A DNA stretch of 64,000 nt from positions 248,001 to 312,000 of the forward strand of contig JAJDEU010000013.1 in NCBI GenBank assembly GCA_029259635.1. Reading direction: 5' to 3'. This document shows, piece by piece, positions 35,264 through 42,479 of this stretch; positions within the stretch are counted from its first letter, which is position 1; the number at the start of each line of letters is the position of its first letter. Source of the DNA: Planctomycetota bacterium. GTDB lineage: Bacteria > Planctomycetota > UBA1135 > GCA-002686595. The translations under genes and the position numbers were made by a program. The notes below the pieces were generated by a model that had not been told where the DNA came from, searched no databases, and was given only the letters and a program-made list of their open reading frames with translations.

Positions 35264-35575
35264 GTGAGCGAATTCAGGTTTTACCCCGAGCTGTTTGAGG
35301 ACCGGACGCGGGTGATGGAGTCGCTCAGTTCGCGGGGGTTCGAGTGGCTCTCGCACTACTCGTCGGTGGATATCATTCACGAAGAGCACGGGCTCGAAGT
35401 GTGCGGGATCCACGACGAAGAAGACGCCGAGTCCATTCGAGCACTCCTCCACCGGCTGTATCCGAGCTGGCATCGAGGCTGACTTCAGTTCAAGGACTAC
35501 GGCCGTGAGCCGGGTTTCAAAGCCAAAGTCTATCGGGATTTGCCCGCGCGCGACGACGACTGGCAGACGACCTAA
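35264..35575 (+). CDS. Small predicted selenoprotein of unknown function (in-frame TGA)
   Basis: The frame starts at GTG 35264 (MSEFRFYPELFEDRTRV) and has one in-frame TGA at 35480-35482, codon 73, then continues with clearly coding sequence LQFKDYGREPGFKAKVYRDL to TAA at 35573-35575, giving 103 aa with Sec. The first part is acidic and well structured (LSHYSSVDIIHEEHGLEVCG, HDEEDAESIRALLHRLYP). A SECIS-like hairpin follows the TGA at 35496-35515. I do not recognise the family. If the TGA is a true stop the protein has 72 aa and ends SWHRG, but then the coding-like 30-codon tail would be unexplained. The stop codon TAA lies in the terminal repeat of a palindromic element. Confidence 0.6.
35496..35515 (+). 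promoter_or_regulatory. Possible bacterial SECIS element in the small selenoprotein gene
   Basis: A 7-bp stem with one bulged A (ACT-A-CGGC paired with GCCGGGT, one T-G wobble) encloses loop CGTGA. It starts 13 nt after the TGA and the loop lies 21 nt after it, the same spacing as in the ABC binding-protein gene. G is the second loop base. The stem is weaker than in the other two cases. Confidence 0.5.
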
Positions 35576-35737
35576 CAGCCCGTGGCAAAAGTCATTCACT
35601 CCATAAGCGGCCGATTTTTGGCCAGGTCGGCACCCGAAAGCCTCCCCGAATCTATGGATTCGGCTTCGTTTCCGAGCTCCAACCCGACCAAAACTTTGCT
35701 GCTTATCGAGCAAAGCACTTTCACCACGGACTGTTAG
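35572..35737 (-). repeat. ~166-bp imperfect palindromic repeat, copy 2 (opposite orientation to copy 1)
   Basis: It begins CTAACAGCCCGTGG and ends CCACGGACTGTTAG; read on the minus strand it aligns along its length with copy 1 at 21607-21773 (shared blocks such as GTGGTGAAAGTGCTTTGCT, GGAAACGAAGCCGAATCC and GGCCGCTTAT). Each copy is itself an imperfect inverted repeat. The first bases, CTAA, provide the stop codon of the preceding small gene. It is mobile-element-like but carries no gene. Confidence 0.82.
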
Positions 35738-35780
35738 TCCGTCGTAGTCGTCGGCGAGCACGAAGCGCAGAATATTCGCT

Positions 35781-36290
35781 ATGGACTCCCCCGCCGGACT
35801 GACCGTCAGAGATGCCACTCGCCAAGACTTGGCAAAGATTGTCGACATCTACAATCAATCGGTGGCCGGCGGCTGGTCTACCGCGGACACCGAACCCGTC
35901 ATGGAGGCCGATCGCGTCGAGTGGTTCGAGCGGCACAACAACAGTCACCGACCACTGTGGGTCGCGGAGTTGGACGATCGCATCGTCGCTTGGATCAGCC
36001 TGACTTCATTCTACGAAGGTCGACCGGCCTACGACGCGACCGCCGAAGTCAGCACCTACATCGACTCGGACTATCAACGCCGCGGCATCGGACGATTCCT
36101 TAAAGAGCGCATGATCGAAGCCTGTCCGCGGCTGGGCGTGACAACCATGCTGAGCTTCCACTTCGACCACAACGACGGCACGCGACGCATCAACGAAGCG
36201 CTCGGTTTTGAGCGCATGGCCCACCTCAAAGGGATCGCGCGGATCGCCGGCAAGCCGCACGACCTGGTCATCTCGAGTTTACGCATTTAG
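35781..36290 (+). CDS. GNAT-family N-acetyltransferase (phosphinothricin acetyltransferase-like)
   Basis: The 169-aa protein has the GNAT fold: LTVRDATRQDLAKIVDIYNQ at the N-terminus, the substrate-side block WVAELDDRIVAWISLTSFY and the acetyl-CoA-binding motif DYQRRGIGRFLKERMIE (R-x2-G-x-G) at about 95-112, then NEALGFERMAHLKGIARIAG. This spacing resembles PAT/bar-like amino-acid acetyltransferases. The ATG at 35781 follows copy 2 of the palindromic repeat by 43 nt. Substrate unknown. Confidence 0.9.
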   Translation: MDSPAGLTVRDATRQDLAKIVDIYNQSVAGGWSTADTEPVMEADRVEWFERHNNSHRPLWVAELDDRIVAWISLTSFYEGRPAYDATAEVSTYIDSDYQRRGIGRFLKERMIEACPRLGVTTMLSFHFDHNDGTRRINEALGFERMAHLKGIARIAGKPHDLVISSLRI

Positions 36291-36313
36291 CGCATAACCC
36301 AGAGAGTCGCGCT

Positions 36314-37492
36314 CTATTCGCGAGTTCGCAACGCGAGCATCACCGCGTTGCGTGCGCGTTCGACTCCGAGATACAGCCCTCGCGAGACGCCGAAGATTCG
36401 CTCGATCTCGAAGTGCGTCTCGACCAACTCCAGAAGAGCGGGAACGCGATACTCGCGGACGTGCCCCTCGCCGAGCGGGATGTCGATTCCCGGAAAGGGC
36501 GAATCCATGACCAAGGGAACCTCAAGGATGAACTGACCGCCGGGTCGCAACCAGTGCGCGCAGGCATTTAAGAAAGCGCGATCGTCTTGGAAGTGTTCCA
36601 TCGAGTGGATCGAGACGATCGCGTCGAAGCTGGCCTGGCGAAACAACTCGGGCGAAGTTGCGTCGCCCGAGAGGAAGCTCGCACCGGGGTGCGCTTCGCG
36701 ATTGCGCTCGACCTGCGCCGCGTTGTAGTCGGCGCCCGTCGCGGAGTCGAATCGCTCGGCCAGCAGCGCGGTGCCATCGCCCCAACCGCAGGCGACGTCG
36801 AGCACGCTCTTCGTTCCGGAGTCGAGCAGCTCGACCGCTTGCTCATAGCCGGGCAAAGGCATCGCGGTCTTGCGGCTGTTCTCGGGATAGAGAGCGTTGG
36901 TCGTCGCGCGCACCTCCTGAAATCGCTCCCGTCCCCAGGCCGGAACGTCGGTGAATTGCGAGAGCGAAAAGCGCTCGGGCGCAAGCTCGGCGGCGGCCCA
37001 CGGTGTGTGCGTCAGTCGTTGACGGTGCGCGGGTTCGGCCTCGGCGGTGACGCGGCGCGCGACCTCCAAGAAGTCCGCGTGAAAGACATCGCAGCTAAAC
37101 CGAAGGTCGAAGTCGGTCGGCAGCATGACGTACTGCGAGTCCTCGCGCTCCAGCTGGTCGAAAGCGCGCAGGACGGAGTCCAAGTCGACGGTGAAGTGGT
37201 GCGCGAGTGCGCGAGCGGCGCGCGACCAACCGAAGTGCTCGAGACAGGCGCTCATGCGCAGGCCGACATCGCGATCGTGGCCGGCGAAGCTGTGGACGCC
37301 CATCTCGCGTGCGAACTCGTGCACGCGCTCGTTGCGCGAGTCTTCGCCGCAAACCAGGACGACCTCCTCGAAGACCTTCTTGGCTCGAGCGACCAAGCCG
37401 ACCTTCGGATCGGTGATGAGAGCGCCGAAGGAGTCGAAGTCGCTCCAGTGGCTCTGGACCAGGAGCGGCCGTTCTTTCACTCGTTCGATCAC
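36314..37492 (-). CDS. Fusion of a cytidylyltransferase-like domain and a SAM methyltransferase
   Basis: The 392-aa protein has two parts. Residues ~1-150 resemble the later half of SpsF/KdsB-type nucleotidyltransferases (GHDRDVGLRMSACLEHFGW, YVMLPTDFDLRFSCDVFHAD) but lack the N-terminal NTP signature QARMGSSRLPGK seen in the protein at 14398. Residues ~195-392 form a class I methyltransferase with motif I SVLDVACGWGDGTALL at about 228, motif II/III region ATGADYNAAQVERN and the block VSIHSMEHFQDDRAFLNACA. It is the last gene before a divergent Fe-ADH/transketolase operon. It may methylate a sugar while the first domain binds a related nucleotide sugar; that is inference. Confidence 0.75.
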   Translation of the reverse strand: MIERVKERPLLVQSHWSDFDSFGALITDPKVGLVARAKKVFEEVVLVCGEDSRNERVHEFAREMGVHSFAGHDRDVGLRMSACLEHFGWSRAARALAHHFTVDLDSVLRAFDQLEREDSQYVMLPTDFDLRFSCDVFHADFLEVARRVTAEAEPAHRQRLTHTPWAAAELAPERFSLSQFTDVPAWGRERFQEVRATTNALYPENSRKTAMPLPGYEQAVELLDSGTKSVLDVACGWGDGTALLAERFDSATGADYNAAQVERNREAHPGASFLSGDATSPELFRQASFDAIVSIHSMEHFQDDRAFLNACAHWLRPGGQFILEVPLVMDSPFPGIDIPLGEGHVREYRVPALLELVETHFEIERIFGVSRGLYLGVERARNAVMLALRTRE

Positions 37493-37731
37493 GAGAGGAC
37501 CATCCCTTGCGCCAACGGTCGAGTCAAGAGAGCGGCGAGCCCAAGCCTCGTCGCCGTTCTCAACTTCGGGCGAAAAAGTGCATCGGACTCCACTCGATAC
37601 GGGAGTTAGGGCCGCTCGCTTGGCAGAATCTAGTCGCGCTCAAAGGGCGGAGAATCCCGAGGGGAAACGCTCACTCGAGCAGCGACGGCTCAGCTCTACA
37701 ACTAAAGATACGACAACTCAAAAGACGGACA

Positions 37732-38907
37732 ATGGATTTTAGAGCACACCTCCCGGTCCAATTGGAATTCGGCGCGGGCAAGATCGATCAGTTGGGCGAG
37801 CTCGCCGCTCGTTACGGGAAGCGCGTCTTCCTCGTCACGATGACCGACATGGTCGAGCTGGGCTTTGTCGAGCGCGCCTTCCTCTCACTGAACCGCGCGG
37901 GGCTGGAAACCGTTCTCTACGACTCGGCCCAACCCGAACCGAAGTCCGATCAAATCGACTCCGCTGCCGCCGTCCTGCGCGAGTCGAAGTGCGACGTGGT
38001 CGTCGGACTCGGCGGCGGCAGCGCGATCGATGTTGCGAAGGCCGTTGCGATCTGCGCCAAGCACACGGGTCCCGTCTGGGACTACGTCAACCTGTCGAAC
38101 CGTCCGCCGCAGCCGGTCGACGCGAGCATCACGTTGCCGATCATCGCGATCCCCACGACCGCGGGTACCGGATCCGAGACGACGCCCTACTCGGTCGTCA
38201 CGAACACCGAAACGGTTCAGAAGGGCACGATCAAAGAGCCGGCGATTTTCCCGCGCGTCGCCATCGTCGACCCGGAGCTCTCCTGTCGCATGCCGCAAAA
38301 GTTGACCGGCGCAACGGGCATCGACGCTTTCGCTCACTCGCTCGAGTCCTACCTCAACGTCCCGAACCGCTCGCCGCTCTCCGACGCACTGGCCGAGACG
38401 GCCATGAGCGCGCTGATCCAACACCTGCCGAACGCCTACGCCGACGGCAACGACCTCGACGCTCGCGCGGGCGTGGCCTGGGCCGCAAGCGTGTCGGGAA
38501 TGGTCATCGCGAACGCCGGAACGACCGTCACGCACGCGATCGCGCAGCCGCTCGGCGCGCGCCTCGGAACTTCGCACGCCGACTCGGTCGCCTTGTTCAC
38601 GGTTCCGGTCTTGCGCCACACCCTGCCCGCCGACGCCGAGCGCATCGCGCGCATCGGCTCGCTGTTCCCGGACTTCAAGGGTCGCGGCAAGAGCGCCGAA
38701 GTCGCGGCCGAACTCGCCATCGACGCGATCGAAGAGCTGCTCATCTCGGTCGGCATCACAACGCGCCTCTCCGACCTGGGCGCGAGTGACTCGCTCGTCG
38801 ACGAGCTCGCCGAAGACGTCACGACCTACATGTCGCGACCGCTCGCGCAACACCCCGTGCTCTTCAGCGCGGAGGACATTCGATCCATCGTCCGCTCGGT
38901 GATGTAG
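37732..38907 (+). CDS. Iron-containing alcohol dehydrogenase (group III-like)
   Basis: The 391-aa protein has the NAD-binding GGGS motif in VVVGLGGGSAIDVAKA (about 84-99), the GTGSE motif in PTTAGTGSETTPYSVV, and metal-binding residues in ATGIDAFAHSLESYL (Asp, His) and GTTVTHAIAQPLGARLGTSH (two further His). It oxidises or reduces an alcohol/aldehyde with Fe or Zn. The ATG at 37732 begins family similarity; the frame is open upstream. The gene heads a four-gene operon with the second split transketolase and a radical SAM enzyme (24-nt gap, then ATGA overlaps), so its substrate is probably a sugar-derived intermediate. A 13-bp direct repeat covers its stop codon. Confidence 0.92.
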   Translation: MDFRAHLPVQLEFGAGKIDQLGELAARYGKRVFLVTMTDMVELGFVERAFLSLNRAGLETVLYDSAQPEPKSDQIDSAAAVLRESKCDVVVGLGGGSAIDVAKAVAICAKHTGPVWDYVNLSNRPPQPVDASITLPIIAIPTTAGTGSETTPYSVVTNTETVQKGTIKEPAIFPRVAIVDPELSCRMPQKLTGATGIDAFAHSLESYLNVPNRSPLSDALAETAMSALIQHLPNAYADGNDLDARAGVAWAASVSGMVIANAGTTVTHAIAQPLGARLGTSHADSVALFTVPVLRHTLPADAERIARIGSLFPDFKGRGKSAEVAAELAIDAIEELLISVGITTRLSDLGASDSLVDELAEDVTTYMSRPLAQHPVLFSAEDIRSIVRSVM

Positions 38908-38931
38908 CTCGGTGATGTAGGAGCACGAACT

Positions 38932-39840
38932 ATGAATGCCACCACAACCGCCTGGCCGACGCTCAACCGCGACGGCGTTCCCCTTCCGGACAGCCTGCCG
39001 CGCGAAGTGCTGACCCGTCTGCTCGCGCGCTTTTCCGCCAAGCTGCGCGCTCGCGCCTTGGTGATGATCAAGGACGGCGGCTCGGGACATCCCGGCGGAT
39101 CTTTCTCCGCAATGGACATCATGGTGGCGCTCTACTTCGCCACCATGCGCGCGCGTCCGACCGAGCCCGACTGGCCCGAGCGCGATCGCTTCATTCTCTC
39201 GAAGGGCCACGCCTGCCCCGCCCTCTACGTGATTCTGGCCGAGCTCGGTTACTACGATTCGTCCGAACTCGACGGCTTTCGCGCCATCGGGCGCATGCTC
39301 CAAGGTCACCCCTCGACGAGCACGCCCGGCGTCGAGTGCGTCAGCGGATCACTCGGCCAAGGCTTTTCCGCTGCGCTCGGAATGGCCGTGGGTCTCCGGC
39401 TCGCGGGCAAAAACGAGCCGCGCGTCTTCTGCGTCACCGGCGACGGCGAGCTGCAAGAAGGTCAGTGCTGGGAGACGATCATGGCGGCCGGGCATCGGCG
39501 CCAGTCGAACTTCACGGTCTTCGTGGATGCGAACGGTTTGCAGGGCGACACGCGCATCGAAGACACGCTCAACCTCGAGCCGCTGCCCGACAAGTGGCGG
39601 GCTTTCGGCTGGGCGGTTCGCGAGATTGACGGGCACGACCTAAACGCGATTCTCGACGCGATCGAGTGGGCGAAGGGAGTGGACGATGCGCCGCAGGTCG
39701 TGATCGCGCGGACGATCAAGGGCAAGGGCGTCTCGTACATGGAAGATGTTCCGAAGTGGCACGGCACGGCGCCGCCGAATGACGAAGAGATGGCGATCGC
39801 GTTGGCGGAGCTCGGCGAGCAGGAGCGCGCGAACTCATGA
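38932..39840 (+). CDS. Split transketolase, N-terminal subunit, copy 2
   Basis: The 302-aa protein has the TPP-binding half: KDGGSGHPGGSFSAMDIMVA, FILSKGHACPALYVILAELG, VSGSLGQGFSAALGMAVGL and GDGELQEGQCWETIMAA (about 173) with Asn in FVDANGLQGDTR. It differs from copy 1 (21804) by a longer N-terminus of ~30 residues and by the substrate-channel loops. It overlaps the C-terminal subunit gene by ATGA. As part of the Fe-ADH operon it likely serves a biosynthetic two-carbon transfer. Confidence 0.92.
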   Translation: MNATTTAWPTLNRDGVPLPDSLPREVLTRLLARFSAKLRARALVMIKDGGSGHPGGSFSAMDIMVALYFATMRARPTEPDWPERDRFILSKGHACPALYVILAELGYYDSSELDGFRAIGRMLQGHPSTSTPGVECVSGSLGQGFSAALGMAVGLRLAGKNEPRVFCVTGDGELQEGQCWETIMAAGHRRQSNFTVFVDANGLQGDTRIEDTLNLEPLPDKWRAFGWAVREIDGHDLNAILDAIEWAKGVDDAPQVVIARTIKGKGVSYMEDVPKWHGTAPPNDEEMAIALAELGEQERANS

Positions 39841-40820
39841 GTTCCACCATCACCGCGGTCGAGCCGCTCTCGCTGAGGCAGTCCTTCACAGATGCGTTGA
39901 TCGCTTGCGGGAAAGAGCGCGACGACTTCGTGCTGCTCGAGGCCGACGCCACCGGCGCGACCTTCACCGGGCAATTCACCGAGCGCTTTTCCGATCGCCA
40001 CGTCGCCTGCGGCATTGCCGAACAGAACATGATCGGTATGGCCGCCGGCATGGCGACCACCGGTGTCACGCCCGTCGCGACGACCATGGCTGTGTTTGTC
40101 AGTCTGCGCGCGCTCGAACAGTTCCGCACTTCGGTCTGTTACGGCAATCGCAACGTCAAGCTGGTCGTCAGTCACCTCGGTATCGACATTGGCGAGGATG
40201 GTCCGACCGCGGCCGCGATCGAAGACCTGGGAGTGCTCGGCGCGATTCCAAACCTGACCGTGCTCTCCCCTTCCGACGACGTCGAGATGCACGCGATGGT
40301 GCGTTGGATGCTCGAGCACGACGGGCCGGTTTACTTGCGCACCGGGCGCAGTCCGGTGCCGCGCGTTCTGCCGGACGACTATCGGTATGTCGCCGGGCAC
40401 TGGCCGACGGTGCGCGAGGGCAGCGACGTGACCCTGGTCGGAATCGGCATCACGGTTCACCTGTGCGTTCGCGCGTCAGAGTTGCTTTCGCGCGAGGGTA
40501 TCTCCGCGCAGGTCATTGCCGCGAGTTGTTTCAAGCCGACCGACGAGGTGGGTTTTGCTGAGCGCGCCACGACCACAAAGGGCGTTGTCACCCTGGAAGA
40601 TCACAACCGGCGCGGCGGGCTCGGCTCGCGCGTGGCAGAAATCCTCGGTTGGAACGCGCCCATGCCGCTCGAGTCGATCGGACTCGAAGATCGTTTCGCA
40701 GAGAGTGGCGCGACCGGCGCGCTGTTCGAGAAGTACGGCATTACGCCCGAGAACGTCGCCGAACGCGCGCGCCGCGTCCTCGCTCGGCAATCATCCACAC
40801 ACACCTCGAGCACTTCATGA
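39837..40820 (+). CDS. Split transketolase, C-terminal subunit, copy 2
   Basis: The 327-aa subunit has the catalytic Glu in VACGIAEQNMIGMAAGMAT, the block VVSHLGIDIGEDGPTAAAIE, LTVLSPSDDVEMHAMVRW, YLRTGRSPVPRVLPDDY and the C-terminal TLEDHNRRGGLGSRVAEIL. It matches copy 1 (22666) in layout. The start overlaps the N-terminal subunit gene, and its stop overlaps the radical SAM start (ATGA). The two subunits plus Fe-ADH and radical SAM form one transcription unit. Confidence 0.92.
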   Translation: MSSTITAVEPLSLRQSFTDALIACGKERDDFVLLEADATGATFTGQFTERFSDRHVACGIAEQNMIGMAAGMATTGVTPVATTMAVFVSLRALEQFRTSVCYGNRNVKLVVSHLGIDIGEDGPTAAAIEDLGVLGAIPNLTVLSPSDDVEMHAMVRWMLEHDGPVYLRTGRSPVPRVLPDDYRYVAGHWPTVREGSDVTLVGIGITVHLCVRASELLSREGISAQVIAASCFKPTDEVGFAERATTTKGVVTLEDHNRRGGLGSRVAEILGWNAPMPLESIGLEDRFAESGATGALFEKYGITPENVAERARRVLARQSSTHTSSTS

Positions 40821-42277
40821 AAATTCTGCTGGTCTGGCCCTACAACCAGCACGCGCTCGATATCCCCGAGACGATTCCGCTCGGGCTCGGCTATCTCGCA
40901 GCCAACATTCGCGCGCCTCACGAGGCGAGCATGCTCGACGCGACGATCGATCGGCTCGCGCCGGACTCTCCCGAGTTCGCCGAGCGCTTGATCCAAGAGG
41001 CACCCGACGTCGTCGGCATCAGCTTTTGGTCGAGCAACGCGCGCTCGGTCTACGCGAGCTGCGACGTCATTCGCCGCGTACTCCCGAACGCCGTCATCGT
41101 GTTCGGTGGCCCCCACGCGACTTCCTATGCCACCCGCGAAGTCTCCGAAGGCCGTTGCGACTACGCGCTCAAAGGCGATGCCGAGCTCTCGCTCCCGCAG
41201 TTGCTCGACGAATTGCAAAGGCCCGGAAGCGTCGACCTCGCCAAACTTCCGGGGCTCGTGCGCAAGGACACCGGTGGCGAGATCCTCGAGAACGAAGTTG
41301 AGTTCACTGCCGATCTCGACGACCTCGGTATGGTCGACTACGACCTCTTGCGTCTCGATGACTACTTCGCGATGGGTTACGGCTATCGCGGCAAGGCGGT
41401 CCTCAACGAACACCTGAAGAGCGCCATGATGATGGCGACGCGCGGCTGTCCTTTCCGCTGCACGTTTTGTTCGGCGCCGTTCATCAGCGGTCGCCCGCTG
41501 CGCCACCACTCGCCGCGCCATGTCGCCGATGTGATTCAGTCGCTGTACGACGATCAGGACGTGCGCCTCGTCAGTCTGGGCGATGATCAGTTCACGCTCG
41601 ACACGACCTATGCGCGCGAGGTCTGCGAGGCGATCGTCGAGCGCAAGCTCGAAGGCCTCGTGATGGTCACGCCCAACGGCGTGCGTATGCGCGACAGCAT
41701 GACGACGGAGTTCCTCGCGTTGATGATGCGCGCCGGTTGGCAGGAGCTCACGGTCGCACCCGAGACCGGCTCGGAACACACGCTCGAGATCATGTCGAAG
41801 GACCTCGACCTCAGCGTCGTAAAGCCTTTCGTCGAGCGCTGTCACGAGGTCGGCATGAAGGTCAAGGCGAACTTCATCCTCGGCTATCCCGGTGAGCGCG
41901 AGGAGGACATCCTCATGACCGCGCGCTTCATCGAAGACAACAACTTCGACAACATCAGCGTGTGCTTCTTCCAGCCCCTACCGGGCACGCCGATCTTCGA
42001 CGACCTGATCGAGCGCGGCGAGATCCAGCCCGACTTCGTGCCCGCGCGCTACAGCCAGCTGACTTACACGCCGCTCGGCATGTCGGCCGATTGGCTGTGC
42101 GACCAGTTCAACGAGATCCTGAACAACTTCCGCGACAGCAAGGGCTGGAACTACCAGAACGCGCGCGTCGGAACGATTCGCCAGTCCGTGGACGAGGAGG
42201 AGCGCAACACCGAGGGCAGCGGAATCCTCGGAGCTCTGCCGCATACGGTCATGACCAACGGCTCGGCCTTCGAATAG
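40817..42277 (+). CDS. B12-binding-domain radical SAM protein
   Basis: The 486-aa protein has an N-terminal cobalamin-binding-like Rossmann domain (MKILLVWPYNQHALDIPETI, IGLGYLA-type start, VGISFWSSN, AVIVFGGPHAT) to about residue 150. No DxHxxG motif is visible, so any B12 would bind base-off or not at all. The radical SAM domain has the cluster motif C211-x3-C215-x2-C218 (TRGCPFRCTFCSAPF), LVSLGDDQFTLD, LTVAPETGSEHTLE and VKANFILGYPGEREED. Such class B enzymes perform C- or P-methylation, ring contraction or other radical steps. It closes the Fe-ADH/transketolase operon by ATGA overlap. Reaction unknown; C-methylation or rearrangement of a sugar is plausible. Confidence 0.88.
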   Translation: MKILLVWPYNQHALDIPETIPLGLGYLAANIRAPHEASMLDATIDRLAPDSPEFAERLIQEAPDVVGISFWSSNARSVYASCDVIRRVLPNAVIVFGGPHATSYATREVSEGRCDYALKGDAELSLPQLLDELQRPGSVDLAKLPGLVRKDTGGEILENEVEFTADLDDLGMVDYDLLRLDDYFAMGYGYRGKAVLNEHLKSAMMMATRGCPFRCTFCSAPFISGRPLRHHSPRHVADVIQSLYDDQDVRLVSLGDDQFTLDTTYAREVCEAIVERKLEGLVMVTPNGVRMRDSMTTEFLALMMRAGWQELTVAPETGSEHTLEIMSKDLDLSVVKPFVERCHEVGMKVKANFILGYPGEREEDILMTARFIEDNNFDNISVCFFQPLPGTPIFDDLIERGEIQPDFVPARYSQLTYTPLGMSADWLCDQFNEILNNFRDSKGWNYQNARVGTIRQSVDEEERNTEGSGILGALPHTVMTNGSAFE

Positions 42278-42300
42278 GCTCTAGGAAACCAGTCGTCCTT

Positions 42301-42340
42301 TAACGGAAGACAAGTAACGGAAGACCATGTAGCGGAGGAT
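42301..42340. repeat. Short degenerate tandem repeat
   Basis: Just after the radical SAM gene the unit TAACGGAAGAC appears twice, followed by the degenerate copy TAGCGGAGGA, at a 14-15 bp period. No function is evident. Confidence 0.5.
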
Positions 42341-42479
42341 TCAGGACTAACTCAGCCGTCGTGAAGCTGGGTTGAGGCAACGCCCCAAAGGGCTAGACCG
42401 AAACTTCCGCGAAGAGAATGAGCCCGAATCGACTCCGGCGGCAACTACAGTCGTATTGGATCCCCCTTCGAGCCCAACG

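Noticed and set aside
37885-39309. Minus-strand open frame of 474 codons over Fe-ADH and transketolase genes
   Set aside because: Antisense of genes with intact catalytic motifs; low-complexity Arg/Val/Gly/Asp composition typical of a shadow frame in GC-rich DNA.
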